From Chryseobacterium sp. H1D6B (GTDB lineage: Bacteria > Bacteroidota > Bacteroidia > Flavobacteriales > Weeksellaceae): DNA of 64,000 bases. A program made the position numbers and the translations under genes. Below are positions 46,463-54,369 of the stretch, piece after piece. The DNA is taken from positions 992,001 to 1,056,000 of the forward strand of contig NZ_JARXVJ010000001.1 of NCBI RefSeq assembly GCF_029892445.1. The letters run 5' to 3'. The notes under the pieces are model-generated. The model ran no database searches. It was given only the letters and a program-made list of their open reading frames with translations, and was not told the DNA's origin. The stretch's first letter is position 1. Each line of letters starts with the position of its first letter.

Positions 46463-46543
46463 TCACTTTTTTGTTTTTATAGCATTACTTGCCACAATAA
46501 TTAAAACTGTAAATGAAATCGTAAAATAAATAATCTGATCCAT
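46463..46543 (-). CDS. Possible 26-aa membrane peptide
   Basis: ATG-started ORF MDQIIYFTISFTVLIIVASN plus AIKTKK, a single hydrophobic segment with a basic tail. It shares its reading frame with XRE remnant 3 and ends where that remnant begins. It may be real or chance. Confidence 0.25.
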   Translation of the reverse strand: MDQIIYFTISFTVLIIVASNAIKTKK

Positions 46544-46810
46544 GATGAAAAATTTATATTAAAAGTTATTTTGTAAAGTTAAAGCCCAGTTAAAACAGAT
46601 TCTAAAGAAAATACACTGAGTTACTTACATATTTTATCGTAAAATTATCGGATAAATCAATTTATATTTTGACAAAATGAGAATACTTATTTTTTTCAAT
46701 TGAAAGAAAAATATATCTTTGAAAAAGCGACAGAGAAGCGTTCAAAAAGTAGGCGGTTGCGCGAGGAAAAATGAAGTAGAGAAATCTCCGAAAATGAAGT
46801 AGACTACGGA
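46544..46810. other. Gene-free gap before cassette 3
   Basis: AT-rich sequence with no ORF. A 13-bp direct repeat, AAAATGAAGTAGA, occurs at 46768-46780 and 46791-46803. The second copy abuts the first RHS-core codons ([15 protein letters not shown]). Confidence 0.4.
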
Positions 46811-47644
46811 GTGTATGATTATGGCGCGAGAATGTATATGCCGGATATAGGACGTTGGGGAATCATAGACCCGCTCGCGGAGAAAATGACGAGACATAGT
46901 CCTTATAATTATGCGTTCAGTAATCCAATAATGTTTATAGATCCCGATGGTATGGAACCAGGAGACCCAAGGGGACCTGGTTATTATCAAGCCACTATAA
47001 ATTCAAGGATGATAGCGTTTTCAATTCGTCATCCATTGGCATCATCATCTATCGGACTTCCAAAACCCGGTTATACAAATATTTCTACAAATTCGGTTAG
47101 GTTTTCTACGCGTATTGGATTAAATGAAAATGCTCAACATGAAGGTTCTCAGGTTAATGCTTTTAGGCATGTTTTATGGCAAGCAGAAATTTCGGGAGAG
47201 CTTGGTTCGAGTATTGCTAAACAAGTAGGCAATTTACATGAAGAAAATGCTTTTGCTGCAACGGGTTCTAATTTTAAAACTTCATTTAAAACATTATCTG
47301 AAGCAGATCAAACAATAGATTTAATGAATAATGTGATTGGCAGAGCCATAGGTGACGTAACTGAAGGAAAAGATATGCAATTTAGAGCTATGGTAACTTT
47401 GGAGTATTATAATCAAAATGGACTTTGGACAGCATCCCCAGTAACTAATAAAGATGGGGGCATTACAGGATATACCATTTCTCAGACAAAGCTTAGTCAA
47501 GAACAGTATAATGAAGCAAAAAAAACTTTACAAACTTTAGATGCCAATGGTCTTAATTCAAATGAACGGAATAAAAGACGGGAATCTGCTAAAAATTTAT
47601 CAGAAGAAAAGAGAGATGTCATCAATAACGGTTCTAAACTATAA
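46811..47644 (+). CDS. Silent RHS core/tip cassette 3
   Basis: The GTG at 46811 is inside the RHS core and there is no upstream start. Only ~45 core residues remain ([20 protein letters not shown] to [11 protein letters not shown]). The tip of ~230 aa has conserved-looking polar motifs: [28 protein letters not shown] and [13 protein letters not shown]. The R-H...W, H-E and N-N..G-R series resembles the family catalogued as DUF6973. I could not verify that or name an activity. A lipoprotein gene follows after 4 bases. Confidence 0.7.
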   Translation: MYDYGARMYMPDIGRWGIIDPLAEKMTRHSPYNYAFSNPIMFIDPDGMEPGDPRGPGYYQATINSRMIAFSIRHPLASSSIGLPKPGYTNISTNSVRFSTRIGLNENAQHEGSQVNAFRHVLWQAEISGELGSSIAKQVGNLHEENAFAATGSNFKTSFKTLSEADQTIDLMNNVIGRAIGDVTEGKDMQFRAMVTLEYYNQNGLWTASPVTNKDGGITGYTISQTKLSQEQYNEAKKTLQTLDANGLNSNERNKRRESAKNLSEEKRDVINNGSKL

Positions 47645-47648
47645 TTAA

Positions 47649-48101
47649 ATGAAAAAAACAATAATCTTTATATTAATAATATTCAATATTATTAGTTGTA
47701 ATGAAAAAAATGATAATAGTAAATTTGAAAACCAAATTGTAACCTTAATAAAAGAAAGCTGTGCAGCTGAAAATTGCTTTATTGATTTATCAGAAATAAC
47801 ATCATTTAAATGGAATAAGCTTTATGTGTTTAAAGAAACAGCTTCTAATGCAGAAGTTGAAAAAATAATAAATCAAAAATACCCTTATTTTGAAGATGTA
47901 GCTAGGCGGTTTATTTTTATCGATAAAAATAATAAAATCGTTTATCATGAGGATGTTTTTCCTAATGTTGAGGGCTTAGCAGATGAAGATGTAATTTTTG
48001 ATATTCCAGATTCTATTAATTATAAAATTTATACAAATCATAACTTTAAAGTCATTAAAGAAAAGATCAAAAAGGGGCATTATTATATATTGAAACAATA
48101 A
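47649..48101 (+). CDS. Putative lipoprotein immunity protein of cassette 3
   Basis: 150 aa. The signal peptide ends IISC, a lipobox-like site, so the protein is probably held at a membrane facing the periplasm. That would suit a tip that acts in the periplasm or envelope. The mature part has two Cys (ESCAAENCF) and no recognised domain. It lies 4 bases after the tip. Confidence 0.6.
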   Translation: MKKTIIFILIIFNIISCNEKNDNSKFENQIVTLIKESCAAENCFIDLSEITSFKWNKLYVFKETASNAEVEKIINQKYPYFEDVARRFIFIDKNNKIVYHEDVFPNVEGLADEDVIFDIPDSINYKIYTNHNFKVIKEKIKKGHYYILKQ

Positions 48102-48137
48102 TTGAGAGTGTACTGCTAGTTATCTAGGATAAAAATA

Positions 48138-48172
48138 AACAGGCTTGTCTTGAAAAAGACAGCTTGTTTTGT
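48138..48172 (+). terminator. Terminator after cassette 3 immunity gene
   Basis: AAACAGGCTTGTCTT pairs imperfectly with AAGACAGCTTGTTT. Confidence 0.65.
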
Positions 48173-48309
48173 ATAAAGAAGTTTCATTTTATTGAAGAAA
48201 ACAAAACCTTACATTATTTTTTGATAATATAAAGTAGTTCTGTTGTTTTTATCTATTTTGAAATAATAAGTATATTTACAATTACTCAGATCATTTAGGA
48301 AATGTACGT

Positions 48310-49272
48310 GTGAGCTATTCTAATAACGGCTCCGGAGCAAAAGTTCTTGAAGAAAATAACTATTACCCTTTCGGGTTAAAGCATGAAGGATATAATGTCC
48401 TGAACGGAAACCCTTCTTATAAATACCAGTATAACGGTAAGGAGTTGCAGGAGACGGGAATGTATGATTATGGCTGGAGGCAATATATGCCTGATATTGG
48501 TCGTTGGATGCAATTAGACCCGTTAGTTGAAGATACAGAAGATCCTTATGCCTATGTTTATAATAATCCGATAAGTCTAACGGATCCTGATGGAAGAGCA
48601 CCGGATGATGGTGGAGATGATGATTGTTGTAATGAATTTTTTACTGGGGTAAAAGAAGGTTTTGTTGGAACATTCAAAGGAATTGGAAATTTCATAGCCC
48701 ATCCTATTGATGGAACAAAAAATGCAGTTAACAATTACACTTGGAGTGATTATGGAGATAGTGTAGCTAATTCTATGACATTTGGTATTTATGGAACGGC
48801 TAAAACAGCAGGAGCACTGATACAAGGAGATTCTAAAACAGCAGGGGAAATAACAGGGGAAAAAGCAGCAGAAGTTATTGTTGTTGCAGCTACAGATGGA
48901 CTGGGAAGAGGTATTAAGGCTATAAAACCAACAACATTGTATAGGGGAGTTAACGAAGGGCACGCAGGTTATTCAGAAGCTTTGCAAGGTAAAGCAACTC
49001 CTAAAGGAGGTAAAGCAACCCCTGCTGAACATAATGCTGGAAATACAGATAGTAAATACACTTCATGGACAAAAAATAAGGAAGTTGCAAAAAATTATTC
49101 TTTGAGACCAAATGGAGATTGAGTAATGTTGAAGAAAACTGTACCGGCATATAAAACCGTAAAAAGTCCTAGTCTTAAAAATGTTAATTTAAAACAGACC
49201 CCCGGTAAAATAGTAAACGAACAAGAAGTTTTACTAAGAGGTAAAGTTAGAGGTGCGAAAATAACAAATTAA
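48310..49272 (+). pseudogene. Silent RHS core/tip cassette 4, ADP-ribosyltransferase-like tip broken by TGA
   Basis: The RHS core fragment starts at 48262 (NNKYIYNYSDHLGNVR) with a TGA just before it; GTG at 48310 is the first possible start. The tip has an ART-type layout: TLYRGV (Arg), YTSWTKNKEVAK (STS-like S-W-T) and, after a stop, NEQEVLLRGKV (ExE). The TGA at 49120-49122 cuts the frame after SLRPNGD. It then reads VMLKKTVPAYKTVKSP onward to a TAA at 49270-49272, 2 bases before the next gene. The mutation removes the presumed catalytic Glu. Confidence 0.7.
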
Positions 49273-49274
49273 TA

Positions 49275-49529
49275 ATGAAGAACTTTCCAAATATAAATGA
49301 AAATCAGTATGCCGTGGTAATGGCAGACGGAAGAACAGGGAACATTCTTAATATTATCAAAGAATGGTCTTTAGATAATAACCATTCAATATTTTCTATA
49401 TTTAATAGTATTGATGAAGCGTTAAATTTTATAGAAAAAGATCAATCAGATAATGATTGGATAGAATATATTATTTATGATAAAAATCAAAGTGTAGTTA
49501 AATATATTGAAGCAACCAAGTGGAATTGA
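49275..49529 (+). CDS. Putative immunity protein of cassette 4
   Basis: 84 aa (MKNFPNINENQYAVVMADGR...), acidic and cytoplasmic, with no known family. Its start 2 bases after 49272 shows where the intact tip gene used to end. A cytoplasmic immunity protein suits an ART tip acting in the cytoplasm (inference). Confidence 0.55.
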   Translation: MKNFPNINENQYAVVMADGRTGNILNIIKEWSLDNNHSIFSIFNSIDEALNFIEKDQSDNDWIEYIIYDKNQSVVKYIEATKWN

Positions 49530-49533
49530 CCGC

Positions 49534-49571
49534 ACCCCTCGTTGCCGCACGATTGTATCGTGTGGCAGATA
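49534..49571. repeat. Intercassette hairpin element, copy 3
   Basis: ACCCCTCGTTGCCGCACGAT then TGTATCGTGTGGCAGATAA. The stem TGCCGCACGAT / ATCGTGTGGCA pairs over 11 positions with one mismatch. It is followed by a second GC stem (CCGCACAAGTTGCGAGG, 49580-49597). Confidence 0.5.
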
Positions 49572-49629
49572 AACAAAAACCCGCACAAGTTGCGAGGTTT
49601 GTTATCAATATAAGTACCAAGGACAAGAG

Positions 49630-50439
49630 TTGCAAGAGACAGGCTTCTACTCATTTAAATGGAGAAATTATATGCCCGATGTCGGTAGGTTCTTTAACAT
49701 AGATCCACTTGCGGAAAAATATCCAACTTGGGCTCCTTATGTTTTTAGTGGAAATAGAGTTATTGACGCAAGAGAATTAGAAGGTCTAGAACCTTATGTT
49801 TTATTTAATACAAGAGAAAATGCCGCTGCAAATTTTGGTCAACAATATAATGGAAAATCCATTATTAATAAACGTGAATATGCCGCATTGATTTACTCAG
49901 TTCAGGTAGAAGGTAAAAGATATTTTGCATATAACAAACCCGAAAAAGGTGAAGCTCATGGAGTACCACAAGGCGTTAGTGGAAAAGCTCCAAAAGGAGC
50001 AAGCCCAGTAGCTTGGATTCATGCTCATGGTAATGATGATTATGGTAGTGCAGGAAACTATAATGATCAAAATTTTTCTGGCGAGGATGGAGATAAAAGT
50101 TATTCAAGAGCTTTAGGTTTAGATGCTTTTCTTGTTACACCTGATGGTTCACTAAAATACTATGACCTCAGTTCTGATACGGAAAGAACATTAAGGACTG
50201 ATATGCCGAGTGATCCAAATAATGAAACTCCGAGAAAAAATAATATAGATCCAACATTAAATCCCAATCCTTCTTCTGGAGACTACAGACCAAAACCTAA
50301 GCCTTTTCCTAATTTAGAACCTATTCCTGTTGATCGTCCTAAATCTATTTTAGATGGTGGTTTAAAATCAATAGAGGATAGAAATAAAAGAGAACAGAGT
50401 CCATTAATAAATCAAACAAAATTGCCTTATCATCAATAA
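49630..50439 (+). CDS. Silent RHS core/tip cassette 5 (DUF4329/JAMM-like tip)
   Basis: The core fragment begins directly after the hairpin at 49603 (YQYKYQGQELQETGFYSFKWRN) with no ATG; TTG at 49630 is the first possible start. The tip has YVLFNTRENAAANFGQQYNG, then VAWIHAHGNDDYG and NFSGEDGDKSY. The H-x-H followed by S-x-x-D recalls the JAMM/JAB metal site, and the whole recalls DUF4329, a domain known from RHS tips. A Pro-rich tail ends the protein. It is followed by an NTF2-fold-like lipoprotein gene after 11 bases. Confidence 0.7.
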   Translation: MQETGFYSFKWRNYMPDVGRFFNIDPLAEKYPTWAPYVFSGNRVIDARELEGLEPYVLFNTRENAAANFGQQYNGKSIINKREYAALIYSVQVEGKRYFAYNKPEKGEAHGVPQGVSGKAPKGASPVAWIHAHGNDDYGSAGNYNDQNFSGEDGDKSYSRALGLDAFLVTPDGSLKYYDLSSDTERTLRTDMPSDPNNETPRKNNIDPTLNPNPSSGDYRPKPKPFPNLEPIPVDRPKSILDGGLKSIEDRNKREQSPLINQTKLPYHQ

Positions 50440-50450
50440 TTTATATTAAA

Positions 50451-50750
50451 ATGAGATATTATATTTTTATATTACTTGTTTCACTCTTTGGTTGTGAAAA
50501 CAGAGTACCTAATAAAAGTGGTGATTATACTACAGATAAAGAAATTGCTCTTAACTTAGCAGAAAAGAAATGGAAAGAAGTTTACGGGAAATCATCTATA
50601 AATAAACAAAAACCATTTGCTACAGAAAAGAAAAACGATAGTATTTGGATAGTTCACGGCACATTTCCTAAGCCAACAATAGGTGGTGTTGCTTATGCTG
50701 AAGTGAATGTAAAGACAAAGAAAGTGATTAAATATACTCACGGAGAATAA
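50451..50750 (+). CDS. NTF2-fold-like immunity lipoprotein of cassette 5
   Basis: 99 aa. The signal peptide ends SLFGC, a lipobox-like site. The mature part (EIALNLAEKKWKEVYGKSSI, then DSIWIVHGTF, then GGVAYAEVNVKTKKVIKYTHG) has the pattern of NTF2-fold immunity proteins paired with polymorphic toxins. The family match is by eye. Confidence 0.7.
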   Translation: MRYYIFILLVSLFGCENRVPNKSGDYTTDKEIALNLAEKKWKEVYGKSSINKQKPFATEKKNDSIWIVHGTFPKPTIGGVAYAEVNVKTKKVIKYTHGE

Positions 50751-50810
50751 TAAAAACTCCCGCCTTTTGACTGCCCCCAAAAAGTTAGACACTTTTTAGG
50801 GGCATTTTTT

Positions 50811-51335
50811 ATGGGAAGATCAAAATATAGTTTAGAATTTAAAGTTGCTTGTGTTGATAAGATTTTACAATACAATCATTCTATTTCATCACTTTCTAAT
50901 GAATTAGGAGTTAATAAGTCGTTGTTGAAACAATGGGTTAAATACTATGTTCAATATGGATTTAAGGGGCTTGTTCGTACCAATAATAGAATTTACGATG
51001 TCAAGTTTAAGCTGAAAGTTCTACAATCCATATCAAGGAACTCTCTTTCTGTTAAACAGGCATGTTTAAAGTTTAATATAGGTGCGGAATCCAGTGTTTT
51101 AAATTGGCAGAATGCATATGAAAAAAGTGGTATTTTAGGGTTAGAAAATAAACCTAGAGGAAGACCTAAAATAATGAGCACCAATAAAGATCGAAAAAAG
51201 AAATCAGATAAATTTTTAACAAGAGAGCAAGAACTTTTACTTGAAAATGAAAGATTACGTGCTGAGATTGCTTATCTAAAAAAGTTAGACGCCTTAACAC
51301 TAGCCAGCAAAAAGCAAAAGCCATCGAAGAGTTAA
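50811..51335 (+). CDS. IS3-family transposase OrfA (HTH subunit)
   Basis: 174 aa. Two HTH-like regions (NHSISSLSNELGVNKSLLKQ and NSLSVKQACLKFNIGAESSV) are followed by a leucine-zipper-like end (LLLENERLRAEIAYLKKLDA). A slippery A-AAA-AAG heptamer at 51278-51284 would allow a -1 shift into the orfB frame, giving an OrfAB fusion. Confidence 0.88.
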   Translation: MGRSKYSLEFKVACVDKILQYNHSISSLSNELGVNKSLLKQWVKYYVQYGFKGLVRTNNRIYDVKFKLKVLQSISRNSLSVKQACLKFNIGAESSVLNWQNAYEKSGILGLENKPRGRPKIMSTNKDRKKKSDKFLTREQELLLENERLRAEIAYLKKLDALTLASKKQKPSKS

Positions 51336-51358
51336 GGCAAGACTACAACTTAGCAGTA

Positions 51359-52165
51359 TTGCTGAATTGTTCAGGTATGGCAAAAAGTAGTTTTTATTAT
51401 TATCTTTCTGGTGGTAAGGCAGAAGATAAATATGGTAAGATTAAAAGTTTAATACAATTAATTTATCAGAAGCATAAAGGAAGATTTGGATATAGAAGAA
51501 TAACACTTGAACTAAAAAGACAGGGTGTCATTATCAATCATAAGACAGTTTTAAGATTAATGAAAGACTTGGGATTAAAAAGCTTAATTCGGGTGAAAAA
51601 ATATAAATCTTATCGTGGGGAGCAGGGCAAAATAGCACCCAATATTCTTGAAAGGAACTTTAAGACGAGTCATCCAAACCAAAAATGGGTTACTGATATT
51701 ACAGAATTCAACATTGCTGGGAATAAGCTATATCTGTCTCCTATCATCGACTTATTTAACGGAGAGGTGATAAGCTATGAGCTTTCAGAAAGACCTGTCT
51801 TTGCACAAATTATTAATATGCTGAAAAAGAGTTTTAGGAAAATAAAGAATTTACAGAACCTGATTCTACATTCAGACCAAGGATGGCAGTATCAAATGAA
51901 GGCTTATCAAAATATTTTAAAACAAAAAGGAATTATCCAAAGTATGTCCAGAAAAGGAAATTGCCTGGATAATGCCGTAATAGAGAATTTCTTTGGAACA
52001 CTAAAATCCGAAATGTTTTATCTGAAGAAATTTAGGTCAATACAGGAATTAAAAGAAGAAATCCATCAATATATTAACTATTATAATAATGACAGAATAA
52101 GACTTAATTTAAAAGGAAAGAGTCCGATTGAATATCGAACTCTTTATTATCAAAAGATTATTTAA
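51359..52165 (+). CDS. IS3-family transposase OrfB (DDE catalytic part)
   Basis: The orfB frame is open from 51266, so it is most likely made as an OrfAB fusion. The DDE residues are visible: Asp in WVTDITEF, Asp in LILHSDQGWQYQ and Glu in DNAVIENFFGTLKSE. An HTH-21-like segment (HKGRFGYRRITLELKRQG) precedes the integrase core. All motifs are intact, so the element may be active. Confidence 0.9.
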   Translation: MLNCSGMAKSSFYYYLSGGKAEDKYGKIKSLIQLIYQKHKGRFGYRRITLELKRQGVIINHKTVLRLMKDLGLKSLIRVKKYKSYRGEQGKIAPNILERNFKTSHPNQKWVTDITEFNIAGNKLYLSPIIDLFNGEVISYELSERPVFAQIINMLKKSFRKIKNLQNLILHSDQGWQYQMKAYQNILKQKGIIQSMSRKGNCLDNAVIENFFGTLKSEMFYLKKFRSIQELKEEIHQYINYYNNDRIRLNLKGKSPIEYRTLYYQKII

Positions 52166-52232
52166 TTTTGTCTAAACTTTTGGGTGCACTCTAATAAAAT
52201 AGAGGCTTTATATTATTGATATAGGTAAAATA

Positions 52233-54104
52233 TTATTTAATAATCAATTTAGAAGTTTTACTGTCCTTTCCATTAGATATCTGAACCATATAAACCCCTT
52301 TTTCAAGTTTTTGGTTGATTCTGAATGTTCCATTACCTTCTTCAGATAAAGATGGACTTCCAACTAATCTACCAGACATATCAGAAATGGATACTTTAAG
52401 GTTTTTTCCATTTTTAGCTTTAATAAATACTTTATCTCCGCTTGTACTTGGGTTAGGGTAAATAACTAAATCGTCATTTTCTGCCTTAATATCACTTGTG
52501 CCTAAAGTAGTCACTAATTTCACAGAATAATCTTCTACCTGCCCATAATTTAACTGTCCACATGGAGAAATTAAACTCGGATCATTTGAATCTACTAATA
52601 CTCTCATTCTTAAAGGAGTATTTAATACTGCTGTTGCAGGAGGTGTAAACGTGGTATTCAGTAATCCTTTTCCTTCAGCATCTACAGCAATATCGTCTCC
52701 AGAAGCAACTAATTCTGATGTTTCAAATGTCCCATTATTATTATAATCAATCCAAACTCTCACAGACTGATCATTTAAAACAAATCCAACCTGAATATTT
52801 TGTGATTGATTAACCAATAATGGTGTGTAGGCGTTTACCCTGCATGTTTGTGTTGTATAATCTACATAGAATGGTGTAGCACCTGCCCATAATCCTGCTG
52901 AAGCATTATTAATCTGTCCTAATTTCACTGAAGTAGGCCCTGTTAAATAACCATTCGTGGCTGCGTTAGTAAGACCTGCAGGGTTACATATTGCTGGAAT
53001 TGGAGCAACTGCACCAATAGGAGTTGAAGGAAGTACTGTAGCACCAGTAGAAGTTGTTAAACTACCTCTAATAAGCATAAAAAGATCTTGTATTCTATCT
53101 CCTTGACCTGCAGTAAACTTTTGTGCTACAGAATTAGAATAATTCATCATATTATACTGCACTCCCTGATAGTTGGCACTAGTACAAGGGTTAACTTGAG
53201 AGTTCGTTGGCACCGGCCACGCCAAATATCCGCTTCCTGATCTTTCTGTATCACAAACCTGATCATCATCATCTTCGCAGACACCAGTAGTAGGGGGACA
53301 GTAATTTGCAGCACCACTCTGTGCATCAAACTGCCCGCCTTGGAAAGTATGATACAATCCCATTGCATGTCCAAATTCATGAGCGAATGTAGTGTCGTGA
53401 GCATTAGTTACCACTCCTGATTTCATAAATGACTCATACCCTGAATCGGGACTATTTGGAAATGCGGCAAACCCCATCAATCCAGAATTAAGAGAAGCTT
53501 CAGCATCGAATGTACTGATCACATAAATATTAAAATAAGATGCTTCCGGCCAGTGTGGAGCTAAAGCTTTAATTGAATTTCTACTAGCACCATTGGCCGT
53601 TTGATAAGCCATACCTGAAGCATTATATCCGGTCAATCCCCCTCCATTGTATCTAACAATACCAGTGGTTGCATTACAGTTTGGATCTCTCTTTGCAAGC
53701 ACAAGTTTAATCGGGAATACTGCTGATTGTCCAAAATCTGCTGGCGTACCATTGGCCGGCCATGCATATGTTCCAGCATACATTTGGTTAGCTCTCTCTA
53801 GCCATGCTTGAATTTCTGCATCGGATCTGTTAAAAGTTGATCCAACCGCTGCACCTGTGGGATAAACCACATGAACAACAACAGGAATCTCGTAGACCCC
53901 GTTTACTGTTTTATTAAATGCTGAAGAAGAATTATTTTTCTTTTCAGTTTTGATTTTTTGGATAATTTTATCAAACGTCACTCTTAATCCAGGATTTGCT
54001 CTGTCCTGCAACTCTAGTTCTTGATCAAAACCGCAAATTCTTTGTTGCTGCGCTGATAATGAAAGAGACAGTAAAAGGGCTCCATAAAGGAAAGTTTTCT
54101 TCAT
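52233..54104 (-). CDS. M43-family metalloprotease with GEVED domain and type A T9SS signal (second copy)
   Basis: 623 aa. Signal peptide (ending LSAQQ), prodomain, catalytic zinc motif HEFGHAMGLYH starting at His242, GEVED domain (VRVWIDYNNNGTFETSELV to YGQVEDYSVKL) and a type A T9SS signal (LVIYPNPSTSGDKVFIKAKN to SKLIIK). It shares domain order, the opening (ICGFDQELELQDRANPGL) and orientation with the product of 31971-33869. The two are probably an old duplication now separated by the RHS region. Confidence 0.93.
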   Translation of the reverse strand: MKKTFLYGALLLSLSLSAQQQRICGFDQELELQDRANPGLRVTFDKIIQKIKTEKKNNSSSAFNKTVNGVYEIPVVVHVVYPTGAAVGSTFNRSDAEIQAWLERANQMYAGTYAWPANGTPADFGQSAVFPIKLVLAKRDPNCNATTGIVRYNGGGLTGYNASGMAYQTANGASRNSIKALAPHWPEASYFNIYVISTFDAEASLNSGLMGFAAFPNSPDSGYESFMKSGVVTNAHDTTFAHEFGHAMGLYHTFQGGQFDAQSGAANYCPPTTGVCEDDDDQVCDTERSGSGYLAWPVPTNSQVNPCTSANYQGVQYNMMNYSNSVAQKFTAGQGDRIQDLFMLIRGSLTTSTGATVLPSTPIGAVAPIPAICNPAGLTNAATNGYLTGPTSVKLGQINNASAGLWAGATPFYVDYTTQTCRVNAYTPLLVNQSQNIQVGFVLNDQSVRVWIDYNNNGTFETSELVASGDDIAVDAEGKGLLNTTFTPPATAVLNTPLRMRVLVDSNDPSLISPCGQLNYGQVEDYSVKLVTTLGTSDIKAENDDLVIYPNPSTSGDKVFIKAKNGKNLKVSISDMSGRLVGSPSLSEEGNGTFRINQKLEKGVYMVQISNGKDSKTSKLIIK

Positions 54105-54130
54105 TTTTTATCTATTTTTTTTAAATTTTT

Positions 54131-54138
54131 CAAATGTA
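54131..54138 (-). promoter_or_regulatory. Promoter -7 box for the second M43 gene
   Basis: TACATTTG on the minus strand, 27 bases before the ATG. Confidence 0.5.
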
Positions 54139-54369
54139 GTATTTTTTACAGTTTGTTTCTGGAATCGAATGTTTATTTTAATTCTTATTTTTATATATAG
54201 TAAAATAAACATTTCTTATTAATAGTCTCCACAATATATCATTTGTTACAATTAAGCAATATTTAATTTTTAATATTAATTTAAGAAACTGATTATTACT
54301 ATTTAAGTTCTTATTCGTATTTTAATATTAAATTTAAAATCTTTAATTTTAATCTCTAATTCCAAAAAA

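Larger units (their letters stand above)
50767..52193 (+). mobile_element. IS3-family insertion sequence
   Basis: About 1.43 kb with orfA and orfB in a -1 relation. Imperfect terminal inverted repeats: left TTGACTGCCCCCAAAAAGTT, right (reverse strand) TAGAGTGCACCCAAAAGTTT, each followed by AGAC. They resemble IS150-group ends. I see no clear target-site duplication, so the outermost bases are uncertain by a few. It sits immediately after the last immunity gene of the array. Confidence 0.85.

Noticed and set aside
31649..49122. TGA read as an amino acid (recoding)
   Set aside because: Two in-frame TGAs occur in degenerate genes, but TGA also ends ordinary genes here such as 49275-49529. No recoding signal was seen.
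49520..49702. 60-aa ORF spanning the hairpin before cassette 5
   Set aside because: It runs across the end of an immunity gene, a hairpin and the RHS core in the wrong frame.
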